Assembly (NCBI GenBank): GCA_016223165.1
Contig: JACRPO010000007.1
Location: 62,001 to 126,000, forward strand
Reading direction: 5' to 3'
Length of the DNA: 64,000 nt
DNA from: Burkholderiales bacterium
Lineage (GTDB): Bacteria > Pseudomonadota > Gammaproteobacteria > Burkholderiales > Burkholderiaceae_C
Shown: positions 51,519 through 60,386 of the stretch, piece by piece
Numbering within the stretch: the first letter of the stretch is position 1
Layout of the letters: each line of letters starts with the position of its first letter
Translations under genes and position numbers: made by a program
The notes under the pieces: generated by a model
What the model was told of the DNA's origin: nothing
Seen by the model: the letters and a program-made list of their open reading frames with translations, nothing else
The model's database searches: none

Positions 51519-52481
51519 ATGGGCCTGTTCCTACTCAAGCGCTTCGCCACCTTCGTCGCCACGCTCGCCGTGGCTTCGCTCGTGGTCTTCGCGGTGCTCG
51601 AGCTGCTGCCGGGCAATGCCGCCGAGGTCATCCTCGGCGAGACCGCGACGCCCGAGTCGGTGGCCGCGCTCGAGGCCAAGCTCGGCCTCGACCGCCCGGC
51701 CGCCACACGCTATGCCGACTGGGTCGGCGGCTGGCTGCAAGGCCGCACGGCGCAGAGCATCAGCTACGACACGCCCACCGCCGAGCTCATCGCCGAGCGC
51801 ATGCGCGTGACGCTGCCGCTGGCCGTGATGGCGATGGTCATCACCGTCGTGCTCGCGCTCGGTCTCGGCCTCTACGCCGCGGCGCGCCACAACCAGCTCG
51901 GCGACGTGAGCGTGATGGCCGCCAGCCAGGTCGGCATCGCGATCCCGAACTTCTGGTTCGCGATCCTGCTCATCCTGCTCTTCGCCGTGCACCTGCAATG
52001 GGTGAGCGCCGGCGGCTTCCCGGGCTGGACCGAGGACGAGGGCGGGAGCCTCCTGGAAGGCCTGGCGGCACTCATCCTCCCGGCCATCGCGCTGGCGCTC
52101 GTGCAGGCGGCGATCCTCGCGCGCGTCACGCGCTCGGCGGTGATCGAGGTCATGCGCGAGGACTTCGTGCGCACCGCGCGCGCCAAGGGCCTGTCGCGGC
52201 GGCAGGCGCTTTGGCAGCACGTGCTGCGCAACGCGATGATCCCGGTGCTCACCGTCGCCGGCCTGCAGTTCGCCAACCTCATCACCGGCACGATCGTCGT
52301 CGAGAACGTCTTCGTGCTGCCCGGCATCGGCCGGCTCGTCTTCCAGGCCATCAGCAACCGCGACCTCATCGTCGTGCGCGACGTGGTGATGCTGCTGGCG
52401 GCGGTGGTGGTGGTCGTCAACTTCGTCGTCGACATCCTCTATGCGGTGATCGACCCGCGGCTGCGGGTGGCTTCGGCATGA
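51519..52481 (+). CDS. Dipeptide/oligopeptide ABC transporter permease (DppB type)
   Basis: 320 residues with six membrane segments. N-terminal FLLKRFATFVATLAVASLVV and LLPGNAAEVIL are typical of DppB/OppB; the EAA loop (EDFVRTARAKGLSRRQALWQ) is near residue 210. Forms the membrane channel with the next permease. The next gene starts in an ATGA overlap, and the locus continues to the binding protein at 58288. Confidence 0.93.
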   Translation: MGLFLLKRFATFVATLAVASLVVFAVLELLPGNAAEVILGETATPESVAALEAKLGLDRPAATRYADWVGGWLQGRTAQSISYDTPTAELIAERMRVTLPLAVMAMVITVVLALGLGLYAAARHNQLGDVSVMAASQVGIAIPNFWFAILLILLFAVHLQWVSAGGFPGWTEDEGGSLLEGLAALILPAIALALVQAAILARVTRSAVIEVMREDFVRTARAKGLSRRQALWQHVLRNAMIPVLTVAGLQFANLITGTIVVENVFVLPGIGRLVFQAISNRDLIVVRDVVMLLAAVVVVVNFVVDILYAVIDPRLRVASA

Positions 52482-53383
52482 ACGGCTCCGGGACCTCGGC
52501 CCCCGGCCTCGGCCCGGGCCGCGCCCAGGGCCACACCCAGAGCTTCCGGCAGCGCGCCGCCCGGCACCCGAGCTTCGTCGTCGGTGGCCTGCTCAGCGCA
52601 GCGCTGGCGCTGGCCGCCTTCGTCTCGCTCTTCTGGTCGCCCTACCCGCCGGCCGAAATCGACATCCCGAAGAAGCTGCAGCCACCCTCGGCGGCGCATT
52701 GGCTGGGCACCGACAGCCTCGGGCGCGACATCACCTCGCAGCTGCTGGTGGGGGCGCAGAACAGCATCGTCGTCGGCGTCATCGCGGTGGGCATCGGCCT
52801 CGGCATCGGTGTCGCGCTCGGCTGCCTGGCTTCGGCCTCGCGCTCGCAGAACCGCGGCTGGGTGGAAGAACTCGTGATGCGCGCCAGCGACTTCACCTTC
52901 GCCTTCCCGGCGCTGCTGTCGGCCATCATGCTCACGGCCATCTACGGGCCGGGCCTGGTGATGAGCATCGTCGCCATCGGCATCTTCAACATCCCGGTCT
53001 TCGCGCGCATCGCGCGCGGCAGCGCCAATGCCGCGTGGTCGCGCGAATATGTCACCGCGGCGCGCGCCGCCGGCAAGGGGCCGTGGCGCATCACCATCGA
53101 CCACGTGCTGCCGAACATCGCCAGCCCCATCATCGTGCAGGCGAGCATCTCGTTCGCCACCGCCATCCTGGCCGAGGCGGCGCTGAGTTACCTCGGCCTC
53201 GGCACGCAGCCGCCGCAGCCGAGCTGGGGGCGCATGCTCAACGAGGCGCAGACGCAGATGTTCGCCGCGCCGATGCTGGCCGTCTATCCGGGCGTGGCCA
53301 TCATGCTCAGCGTGCTCGGCCTCAACCTGATGGGCGACGGCCTGCGCGACCTGCTCGACCCCAAGCTCGCGCGCCGCCGCTGA
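52478..53383 (+). CDS. Dipeptide/oligopeptide ABC transporter permease (DppC type)
   Basis: 301 residues from ATG 52478, overlapping the DppB-type stop by 4 bp. A hydrophilic N-terminus of about 30 residues, six membrane segments, the DppC hallmark HWLGTDSLGRDITSQLLVGA and an EAA loop EYVTAARAAGKGPWRITIDH. C-terminal AVYPGVAIMLSVLGLNLMGD is typical. Partner of the preceding permease. Confidence 0.93.
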   Translation: MNGSGTSAPGLGPGRAQGHTQSFRQRAARHPSFVVGGLLSAALALAAFVSLFWSPYPPAEIDIPKKLQPPSAAHWLGTDSLGRDITSQLLVGAQNSIVVGVIAVGIGLGIGVALGCLASASRSQNRGWVEELVMRASDFTFAFPALLSAIMLTAIYGPGLVMSIVAIGIFNIPVFARIARGSANAAWSREYVTAARAAGKGPWRITIDHVLPNIASPIIVQASISFATAILAEAALSYLGLGTQPPQPSWGRMLNEAQTQMFAAPMLAVYPGVAIMLSVLGLNLMGDGLRDLLDPKLARRR

Positions 53384-53406
53384 AACCCAACTCGAGGAGT
53401 GCCGAC

Positions 53407-54057
53407 TTGAAGACCCTGCAGATCGATTTCGTGTCCGACGTCGCCTGCCCCTGGTGCGCCGTGGGCCTGAACGCCTTCGAGAAGGGGCTGCAGCAGGCTG
53501 GGCCGGACGTGCAGGTGCAGCTGCAGTTCCAGCCCTTCGAGCTCAACCCGGACATGCCCGCCGAGGGTGCCGACACGGTGGCCTACCTGTCGGCGAAGTA
53601 CGGCATCGACGAGACGCAGATTCGCGCCAACCAGGCGCGCATCCGCGACATGGGCGCCGCCGTCGGCTTCACCTTCGGCGCGCGGCCGCGGGTGTGGAAC
53701 ACCTTCGATGCGCACCGCCTGCTGCACTGGGCCGGCCTGCTCGGCAAGCAGCGCGAGCTCAAGCACGCGCTGCTCACGGCCTACCACGGCCAGGGCCGCA
53801 ACCCGGGCGCGCACGACGTGCTGCTGGAGCTCGCCATCGCAGTCGGCCTGCCCGCGGACGAGGCCCAGCGCATCCTCGCCGGCGACACCTACGCCGCCGA
53901 GGTGCGCGCCGCCGAGCGCGAGTGGCAGCAGGCCGGCATCCGCAGCGTGCCTTCGGTGGTGATCAACCGCAAGCACCTGATCCAGGGCGCGCAGTCGCCC
54001 GAGGCCTTCGCGCAGGCGTTGCGCCGCGTGGCCGAGACCGAGACCGAGGCCGGCTGA
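53407..54057 (+). CDS. DsbA-family (FrnE-like) thiol oxidoreductase
   Basis: 216 residues from TTG 53407, with GAGGAG at 53393-53398; no other start fits. Thioredoxin fold with CPWC (Cys14, Cys17) directly after the first strand, an inserted helical domain, and the cis-Pro loop SVPSVVINRKHLIQGAQ. No signal peptide, so it acts in the cytoplasm, as FrnE-type proteins do; glutathione-dependent isomerases (HCCA-type) are related but lack the CPWC. It sits inside the ABC transporter operon, which suggests a catabolic or detoxifying step on the imported compound. Confidence 0.9.
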   Translation: MKTLQIDFVSDVACPWCAVGLNAFEKGLQQAGPDVQVQLQFQPFELNPDMPAEGADTVAYLSAKYGIDETQIRANQARIRDMGAAVGFTFGARPRVWNTFDAHRLLHWAGLLGKQRELKHALLTAYHGQGRNPGAHDVLLELAIAVGLPADEAQRILAGDTYAAEVRAAEREWQQAGIRSVPSVVINRKHLIQGAQSPEAFAQALRRVAETETEAG

Positions 54058-54081
54058 GGGCCGAAGCGCCGCGATCTCCGC

Positions 54082-55563
54082 ATGCGCCCCACCCTCGTCT
54101 TCCAGAACCAGGTGCTCTCGTCCGACGAGTTCGAACAGCGCTGCCTGCGCTCCGCCGCCGTGCTGCAGCGGGCCGGCGTCGGCGGGGGCGATGTCGTGGC
54201 GCTGCTCATGCGCAACAGCCCGCTCGCCCTGGAGCTGATGGTCGCCGCGCGCCACCTGGGCGCGCAGTGGTGCCCGATGAACTGGCACTTCAAGACCGAC
54301 GAAGTGCACTACATCCTCGCCAACAGCGGCGCCAAGGTCCTGATCGCCGACGCCGCGCTGCTGGCCGCGCTGCCCGGGCTGCACCCCGGCGCCGCGAAGG
54401 CCTGGTCGGTTCGCGGCACGGTGCCCGGCATCGACGCCTGGGAGGCACTGCGCGACGCCACGCCGCCCATCGCCACGCCCGCCGCGGCGCCGCGCGGCGC
54501 CATGTTCTACACCTCGGGCACGACCGGCCGGCCCAAGGGCATCGTGCGCGAGGCGATGACGCCGGCACAGGCCGAAGGCGCGGTGGCCATGCGGCGCGCG
54601 GCGTACGGCAGCGCGCCCGGCATGCGCGCGCTGCTCAGCGCGCCCTGGTACCACAGCGCCCCGAACGGCTATGCACTCGGCGTCGTGCAGGACAGCGGCA
54701 CCCTCTTCCTCGAAGAGCGCTTCGACGCCGAGCGCACGCTGCAGCTCATCGCCGAACACCGGCTGACGCATGCCTACCTCGTGCCGACGATGTACGTGCG
54801 CCTGCTCGCGCTGCCCGCCGCGGTGCGCGCGAAGTACGACCTCGGCTCGATGCAGATGGTGTCGTCCACCGGCAGCCCCTGCCCGCCCGAGGTGAAGCGG
54901 GCCATGATCGACTGGTGGGGCCCGGTCATCAACGAGTGCTACGGCGCCAGCGAGCTCGGCTACATGACGATGCTCACGAGCGCACAGGCGCTGCGCAAGC
55001 CCGGCTCGGCCGGCCTGCCGCTGCCCGGCGTGGTGCTGAACATCCTCGACGACGCCGGCCACGAGTTGCCGCCGCGCACGCCGGGCCTGATCTACATCGA
55101 TCAGCCGGCCCTGCCCGACTTCAGCTACGTTGGCAACGCCGAGGCGCGCACGCGCATGGAGGTGCGCGGCCTCAAGACCATGGGCGACATCGGCTATCTC
55201 GACGAAGAGGGCTTCCTCTTCATCGTCGACCGCCAGGCCGACATGGTCATCAGCGGCGGCGTCAACATCTACCCGGTCGAGACCGAACATGTGCTGCAGG
55301 GCATGCCGGGCGTCGCCGACTGCGCCGTCTTCGGCATCCCCGACGACGAATTCGGCGAGGCGCTGGCGGCGGCGGTGCAGCCCGCATCCGGCGCGATGCT
55401 CACCGCAGAAGCGGTACGCGGCTGGCTGCACGAGCGCATCGCCGGCTACAAGGTGCCCAAGGTGATCACGCTGCACGAGTCGCTGCCGCGCGAGGACACC
55501 GGCAAGATCTTCAAGCGCCGCCTGCGCGACCCCTATTGGGCGGGACGCACGCGCCGCGTCTGA
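54082..55563 (+). CDS. Acyl-CoA synthetase (AMP-binding family)
   Basis: 493 residues. Adenylate-forming signatures: MFYTSGTTGRPKGI (141-154), NECYGASELGYMTML, IDQPALPDFSY, GDIGYLDEEGFLFIVDRQAD and the C-terminal Lys in REDTGKIFKRRLRDPYW. Activates a carboxylic acid with ATP and CoA. Resembles 4-coumarate- or crotonobetaine/carnitine-type ligases, but the substrate is not defined. Embedded between the permease and ATPase genes of the transporter, so the transported compound or a hydrolysis product is probably activated here. Confidence 0.92.
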   Translation: MRPTLVFQNQVLSSDEFEQRCLRSAAVLQRAGVGGGDVVALLMRNSPLALELMVAARHLGAQWCPMNWHFKTDEVHYILANSGAKVLIADAALLAALPGLHPGAAKAWSVRGTVPGIDAWEALRDATPPIATPAAAPRGAMFYTSGTTGRPKGIVREAMTPAQAEGAVAMRRAAYGSAPGMRALLSAPWYHSAPNGYALGVVQDSGTLFLEERFDAERTLQLIAEHRLTHAYLVPTMYVRLLALPAAVRAKYDLGSMQMVSSTGSPCPPEVKRAMIDWWGPVINECYGASELGYMTMLTSAQALRKPGSAGLPLPGVVLNILDDAGHELPPRTPGLIYIDQPALPDFSYVGNAEARTRMEVRGLKTMGDIGYLDEEGFLFIVDRQADMVISGGVNIYPVETEHVLQGMPGVADCAVFGIPDDEFGEALAAAVQPASGAMLTAEAVRGWLHERIAGYKVPKVITLHESLPREDTGKIFKRRLRDPYWAGRTRRV

Positions 55564-55584
55564 TCCTGATCCGAGCCTGGTCCG

Positions 55585-56733
55585 GTGCGCCTTCTGAGCT
55601 ATCGTCCCCCGGTGCCCCTGCTGGAAGTCAAAGACCTGCGCGTCACGCTGCAGACCGCCCGCGGCCCTGCCGATGCGCTGCGCCAGGTCTCGTTCACCCT
55701 CGAGCGCGGCGGCACGCTCGGGCTGATCGGCGAATCGGGCTGCGGCAAGTCGATCACCGCGCTCGCGCTGATGGGCCTGCTGCCCGAGGGCGCGCAGGTG
55801 TCGGGCTCGATCCGGCTCGAAGGCACCGAGCTCACCACGCTGTCCGAGGCCGAGCTGTGCGGCCTGCGCGGGCGCCGCATGGGCATGGTCTTCCAGGAGC
55901 CGATGACGGCGCTGAACCCTTTGCACCGCATCGGCGACCAGATCGCCGAGCCGCTGCGCCTGCACCAGGGCCTGTCGCACGCCGCCGCGCGCGCCGAGGC
56001 GCTGCGCCTGCTCGAGCGCGTGCAGCTGCCGCAGGCCAGGGCGCGGCTGGACGCCTGGCCGCATCAGCTCTCCGGCGGCCAGCGCCAGCGCGTGGTGATC
56101 GCCATCGCGCTCGCCTGCGGGCCGGCCCTGCTCGTCGCCGACGAGCCGACGACGGCGCTCGACGTGACCATCCAGCGCGAGGTGCTCAATCTCATCACCG
56201 AGCTCGTGCGCGATGACCGCGAGGGTGGCGGCATGGGCCTCGTGCTCATCAGTCACAACCTCGGCGTCATGGCCGATACGGTGGATCGCGTGCACGTGAT
56301 GTACGGTGGCACGGTGGTCGAGAGCGGCCCCACGGCCGAACTGTTCGCCAAGCGCGCCCACCCCTACACGCAGGGCCTCTTCGCGGCGCGGCCGCGCCTG
56401 GGGCTGGCGCGCGGCACGCGGCTGGCCACCATCCCTGGGCGCGTGCCCGAGCTTGCCGACCTGCCCGCGGGCTGCCCGTTCGCCGAGCGCTGCCCGCGCG
56501 TCGCCGACGATTGCCGCGTCGCGCTGCCGCCCGAAGTGGCGATCGGCCCCGGCCATGCCGCACGCTGCCTGCACCTCGATGGCGAGCCCGCTTTCTCGGC
56601 TGTCGGCGCCGTGCACCGGGTGTCGGGTCACGCAGCGGCCCTTGATGCGGCCCACGCAACCATCCACCCAGCGGCCACGCCGATGGATGCCGCAGCCCGC
56701 GCGGGCCAGGGCAGCCCGGTGGGCACGAAGTGA
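55585..56733 (+). CDS. Peptide ABC transporter ATPase (DppD type)
   Basis: 382 residues from GTG 55585. Walker A GESGCGKS (49-56), Q-loop [12 protein letters not shown], signature LSGGQRQRV, Walker [13 protein letters not shown] and H-loop [11 protein letters not shown]. The C-terminal oligopeptide-transporter domain carries four cysteines ([14 protein letters not shown] then a Cys about 22 residues on), the arrangement of the iron-sulfur or metal site in DppD-like proteins. The last 50 residues are Ala/His-rich. The stop overlaps the next gene (GTGA). Confidence 0.93.
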   Translation: MRLLSYRPPVPLLEVKDLRVTLQTARGPADALRQVSFTLERGGTLGLIGESGCGKSITALALMGLLPEGAQVSGSIRLEGTELTTLSEAELCGLRGRRMGMVFQEPMTALNPLHRIGDQIAEPLRLHQGLSHAAARAEALRLLERVQLPQARARLDAWPHQLSGGQRQRVVIAIALACGPALLVADEPTTALDVTIQREVLNLITELVRDDREGGGMGLVLISHNLGVMADTVDRVHVMYGGTVVESGPTAELFAKRAHPYTQGLFAARPRLGLARGTRLATIPGRVPELADLPAGCPFAERCPRVADDCRVALPPEVAIGPGHAARCLHLDGEPAFSAVGAVHRVSGHAAALDAAHATIHPAATPMDAAARAGQGSPVGTK

Positions 56734-57527
56734 CCTCGGCCGCTCCGCCCCTGCTCGTCGCCGAGCACCTCGGCAAGCGCTACCGCCTGCCGCGCGAGCA
56801 CCTGCTCGCCGCCGCGCCCGAGGTGCAGGCGCTCGACGACGTCAGCTTCACGCTGCCGGCGGGTCGCAGCCTGGGCATCGTCGGCGAGTCGGGTTCGGGC
56901 AAGAGCACGCTGGCGCGCCTCGTGATGGCACTGGAGGCGCCGAGCGCCGGCCGCGTGCTGCTCGACGGTGCCGACCTGCACGCGCTCGACGCGCCGGCGC
57001 TACGCGCGCAGCGCAGCAAGCTGCAGATGGTCTTCCAGGACCCCTATGGCTCGCTCGACCCACGCCGCACCGTGCTGCAGACGGTGTCGGAGCCTCTTGC
57101 GGTGCTGCACGGCGCCGGCACCGCCGAGCGCGGCGAGCGCGCCGCCGAGGCGCTGGACGCAGTCGGCCTGCGCACGTCCGACCTCACGAAGTACCCGCAC
57201 GAATTCAGCGGCGGCCAGCGCCAGCGCATCGCCATCGCGCGCGCCCTCATCACGCGGCCCCGCCTCATCGTCGCCGACGAGCCGGTCAGCGCACTCGACG
57301 TGAGCGTGCAGGCGCAGGTGCTCAACCTGATGCAAGACCTGCAGGATCGCTACGGCCTCGCCTACCTCTTCATCAGCCACGACCTCGCGGTGGTGGACCT
57401 GGTCTGCGACGAGGTCATCGTGCTGCAGCAGGGGCGCGTCGTCGAACGCGGCGATCCCGACCGGCTCTTCCGCGCGCCCGAGCACCCCTATACGCAGCGC
57501 CTGCTGGCGGCGGCGCCGCAGCGCTGA
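56730..57527 (+). CDS. Peptide ABC transporter ATPase (DppF type), short form
   Basis: 265 residues from GTG 56730, overlapping the DppD-type stop by 4 bp. Walker A GESGSGKS (52-59), MVFQDPYGSLDPRRT, signature FSGGQRQRI, Walker B LIVADEPVSALD and FISHDLAVVDLVCD. It ends at EHPYTQRLLAAAPQR without the C-terminal Cys-containing oligopeptide domain, shorter than E. coli DppF/OppF (about 330). Works with the preceding ATPase as a heterodimer. Confidence 0.92.
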   Translation: MTSAAPPLLVAEHLGKRYRLPREHLLAAAPEVQALDDVSFTLPAGRSLGIVGESGSGKSTLARLVMALEAPSAGRVLLDGADLHALDAPALRAQRSKLQMVFQDPYGSLDPRRTVLQTVSEPLAVLHGAGTAERGERAAEALDAVGLRTSDLTKYPHEFSGGQRQRIAIARALITRPRLIVADEPVSALDVSVQAQVLNLMQDLQDRYGLAYLFISHDLAVVDLVCDEVIVLQQGRVVERGDPDRLFRAPEHPYTQRLLAAAPQR

Positions 57528-57565
57528 AGGCTGCGGGCGCGGCGCCGCGGCTGAGGGCACGATCT

Positions 57566-57613
57566 TGGCGTGCCGAGGTCGTGGCGCGCCGAGGTTGTGG
57601 CGCGCCGAGGCCG
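57566..57613. repeat. Three 16-bp tandem repeats leading into the structured repeat
   Basis: Units of the form TGGCGYGCCGAGGTYG repeat three times, the last one merging into the left arm of the structured repeat at 57603. Copy 1 of that element has only one such unit. Confidence 0.7.
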
Positions 57614-57920
57614 CCGGGTGATCGGCTCTGCTCATGTCCTCTTCCGGCGGCCCGGCTCGCAAGCTCGCAGGGCCCCCGGATGCCTCCTTTACTTCGCTGA
57701 GCCGATCACCCGGCGTCCTCGGCGGGCACCGGCGGTTGCATGCGACGAGGGCGTGCCACTGCTGGTGCCGGATCGGGCCGATGGGGCGCCCTGCGCAGCG
57801 AGGTAAAGGAGGCATTCGGGCGCCCTGCGAGCTTGCGAGCCGGGCGGCCGAAAGGGGACACGAGCAGCGCAGGGTGCCCCGTCGGCCCGATCCCGCCACC
57901 GCCCGTCGCAGTGCGGATCC
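57598..57920. repeat. Structured intergenic repeat, copy 2 (paired inverted modules)
   Basis: Second copy of the element at 17326-17634, in the same orientation, filling most of the gene-free stretch 57528-57951. Module A arms: 57603-57628 and 57699-57724 (26 bp, one mismatch). Module B arms: 57770-57796 and 57867-57893 (27 bp, only two G-T wobbles). Interiors are inverted copies as in copy 1, but the tip of each hairpin is longer (CTCGCAAGCTCGC-like). Arm bases that differ from copy 1 change on both sides (for example GGTGG/CCACC to GGTGA/TCACC). It separates the transporter ATPases from the binding-protein gene. Open frames within it are not credible genes. Confidence 0.85.
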
Positions 57921-57951
57921 AACCAGCCCGTTCAATCGATCGCGACTGGCC

Positions 57952-58179
57952 TCAGACGCTGCCCGCCCAGGGCAGCAACTCATCAAGGCGGTCTTCTTCG
58001 CGCTGCAGCCCGTGGAAGCCGAGCAGGTCGAGCGCCGCGCGCAGGCCTTCGAGAAAGCGGGGCGGCGGCACGACCACCGCCGACCCGGCCGCGTCCAGGC
58101 GGACGAGGAAGAAGACGAGCAACTCGCCCGGCAGCATCTGCAGCGAAGGGCGTGGATCGGAGGTGCCAGGCTGGGACAT
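57952..58179 (-). CDS. Possible small protein of unknown function
   Basis: 75 residues on the minus strand, ATG at 58179. It has a normal high-GC3 codon pattern and a compact composition: LQMLPGELLVFFLVRLDAAG, a Pro stretch, RFLEGLRAALDLLGFHGLQR and EEDRLDELLPWAGSV. No signal peptide or known family. It lies between the structured repeat and the binding-protein gene and points into the repeat. Codon use is the main support, so this call is tentative. Confidence 0.5.
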   Translation of the reverse strand: MSQPGTSDPRPSLQMLPGELLVFFLVRLDAAGSAVVVPPPRFLEGLRAALDLLGFHGLQREEDRLDELLPWAGSV

Positions 58180-58287
58180 GCCGAGATGCTGCCGCTGGAG
58201 GCCCGCTCGAAGCGCTCGAATACCGGCCCGGAAGCGATGCTCTTCCGCTGTCGCAGAATGCACGTTGGCTACCAACGAGGAGAAGTC

Positions 58288-59802
58288 ATGCCGAACGTGA
58301 AACGCCGCACAGTGATCCAGGGCCTGGCCCATGGCTTGGCCGCCGCTCCGCTCGCCGCGGCCTGGCCGGGTGCCTTCGCGCAGCGCCGCAAGGACAGCGT
58401 CGTGCTCGGCATGGTGCTCGAGCCGCCCGGCCTCGACCCCACCTCGGGCGCCGCCGCCGCCATCGGCGAAATCGTGCACTACAACATCCTCGAAGGCCTG
58501 ACGAAGATCGGCGTGGACGGCTCGGTGACGCCGCTGCTGGCCGAAGGCTGGACGCTGGCGCCGGACGGCAAGGCCTACACCTTCACGCTCAGGAAGGGCG
58601 TCAAGTTCAGCGACGGTGCCGCCTTCGACGCCGAGGCGGTGAAGTTCAGCTTCGACCGCGCGCGCGACCCCAAGAGCACGAACAAGGCGAAGAAGGCGCT
58701 GTTCGACAACATCTCCAGCGTCGTCGTGCACGACCCGCATTCGCTGACCCTGGTCCTCAACAAGGCCGACGCATCGTTGCCGTTCCGCCTGGGCGAGAAC
58801 ACCGCCGTCATCCTGCATGCGGGCAGCGTGGCTGCGGCGGCCGCCAAACCGGTGGGCACCGGCCCGTTCACGCTCGAGACCTGGAACAAGGGCAGCGCGG
58901 TGACGCTCGCCAAGTCGCCGAGCTACCGCGATGCCGCCAAGGTGCGCCTGGCCAAAGTGACGTTCCGCTTCATCAACGACCCGTCGGCGCAGGTGGCGGC
59001 GCTGCTCGCCGGCGACATCGACGGCATGCCGCGTTTCGGCGCGCTGCAGTCGCTCAAGCAGTTCCAGGCCGACAAGCGCTTCGTCGTCGAGGTGGGCAGC
59101 ACGGCGGGCAAGGGCATCATGTCCATCAACAACCGCAAGCCGCCCTTCAACGACGTGCGCGTGCGGCGCGCGCTCGCGCACGCGATCGACCGCCAGGCCT
59201 TCATCGACGGTGCCCAGGAGGGGCTCGGCAAGCCGATCGGCAGCCACTTCGCGCCCACCGACGCCGGCTACCTCGACCTCACCAAGATGTACCCGCACGA
59301 CCCCGAGCGCGCCAAGGCGCTGCTCAAGGAGGCCGGCGTCGCCACGCCCCTCAACGTGACGCTGACTTTGCCGCCGCCGCAATATGCGCGCAAGGGCGGC
59401 GAGATCGTCGCCGCCCAGCTGGCCAAGGTGGGCATCAACGCCAAGATCGAGAACGTCGAGTGGGCGCAGTGGCTCTCCGGGCCGTTCAAGGGCAACTTCG
59501 ACCTGACCATCATCAACCATGTCGAGCCGCTCGACTACGCCACCGCCTACGCCGACCCGAACTACTACTTCGGCTACGACAGCGCCAAGTTCCGCGGCTT
59601 CGTCAGCCAGCTCGCCGCCACCAGCGATGCCAAGGAGAAGGCGCGCCTGTGGCAGGCCATCCAGCGCCAGCTCGCCGAGGATGCGGTCAACGCCTACATC
59701 TGGAACCCCGCCCAGGTGGCAGTGTTCCGCAAGGGCCTCAAGGGCCTGTGGAACAGCTCGCCGATCTTCGCCAACGACATGGCCGCTGTGAGCTGGAGCT
59801 GA
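58288..59802 (+). CDS. Peptide/amide ABC transporter substrate-binding protein (family 5)
   Basis: 504 residues from ATG 58288, with GAGGAGAA at 58277-58284. An export signal (about 1-31, with KRRTVIQG resembling a Tat signature, ending AFA) precedes a full family 5 (DppA/OppA/NikA) binding protein: LGMVLEPPGLDPTSGAAAAI, LRKGVKFSDGAAFDAEAVKF, VGTGPFTLETW and NDVRVRRALAHAIDRQAFID. It should capture the substrate for the transporter encoded at 51519-57527, although the structured repeat and a minus-strand frame lie between them. Confidence 0.93.
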   Translation: MPNVKRRTVIQGLAHGLAAAPLAAAWPGAFAQRRKDSVVLGMVLEPPGLDPTSGAAAAIGEIVHYNILEGLTKIGVDGSVTPLLAEGWTLAPDGKAYTFTLRKGVKFSDGAAFDAEAVKFSFDRARDPKSTNKAKKALFDNISSVVVHDPHSLTLVLNKADASLPFRLGENTAVILHAGSVAAAAAKPVGTGPFTLETWNKGSAVTLAKSPSYRDAAKVRLAKVTFRFINDPSAQVAALLAGDIDGMPRFGALQSLKQFQADKRFVVEVGSTAGKGIMSINNRKPPFNDVRVRRALAHAIDRQAFIDGAQEGLGKPIGSHFAPTDAGYLDLTKMYPHDPERAKALLKEAGVATPLNVTLTLPPPQYARKGGEIVAAQLAKVGINAKIENVEWAQWLSGPFKGNFDLTIINHVEPLDYATAYADPNYYFGYDSAKFRGFVSQLAATSDAKEKARLWQAIQRQLAEDAVNAYIWNPAQVAVFRKGLKGLWNSSPIFANDMAAVSWS

Positions 59803-59816
59803 CGCCGCTTCACACC

Positions 59817-60359
59817 ATGGGAAGAGTCGGAGCCGGAACGGAAGGCGCGATGCTCGAGGAAGCCGGCCTCGCCGCCGCGCGCCTGCACACCCTGCAGCGC
59901 CTGTACGCCGCCTTCGAGAAGCGCGACGGCGATGCCATGCAGGCGCTCTACGCGCCGCAGGCCACGTTCGAGGACCCGGTGTTCTCGCTGCACGGTGCGC
60001 GCGAGATCGGCGGCATGTGGCGCATGCTGTGCCGCTCGGCGCGCAAGAGGAGCCGCGACGAATGGTCGCTGCTGGCCTCGGACCTGCACGTCGAAGGCGA
60101 ACGCGGCCGCGCGCACTGGGAGGTCACCTACCTCTACGGCACTGCCGACCGCCTCGTGCACAACGTCGTCGACGCCGAGTTCGAGTTCACGCCCGACGGC
60201 CACATCCTGCGCCACGTCGACCGCTTCGACTTCCGTGCCTGGGCGGCGCAGGCCATCGGCTGGCCCGGCCGGCTCTTCGGCGGCCTGCCGCCGATGCGGC
60301 GCTTCGTGCGCCGACAAGCGGCCGACAAGCTGGCGCGCTTTCTCGCCAACCACCTCTGA
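59817..60359 (+). CDS. SnoaL-like/nuclear-transport-factor-2-type protein
   Basis: 180 residues from ATG 59817 (ATG 59850 also possible). NTF2-like cone fold suggested by LHTLQRLYAAFEKRDGDAMQ, ALYAPQATFEDPVFSLHGAR and VVDAEFEFTPDGHILRHVDRF. A C-terminal basic helix (MRRFVRRQAADKLARFLANH) is an addition. SnoaL-like proteins are small hydrolases, isomerases or ligand-binding proteins; activity cannot be predicted. Between the binding protein and the amidase in the same direction, so likely part of the same catabolic unit. Confidence 0.85.
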   Translation: MGRVGAGTEGAMLEEAGLAAARLHTLQRLYAAFEKRDGDAMQALYAPQATFEDPVFSLHGAREIGGMWRMLCRSARKRSRDEWSLLASDLHVEGERGRAHWEVTYLYGTADRLVHNVVDAEFEFTPDGHILRHVDRFDFRAWAAQAIGWPGRLFGGLPPMRRFVRRQAADKLARFLANHL

Positions 60360-60386
60360 AGATTCAAACCCGGAAGACGCGCCACG

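Noticed and set aside
57600..58287. In-frame upstream extension of the substrate-binding protein into the repeat
   Set aside because: The extension is repeat-derived and has no signal sequence. The ATG at 58288 has a good ribosome-binding site and a proper export signal.
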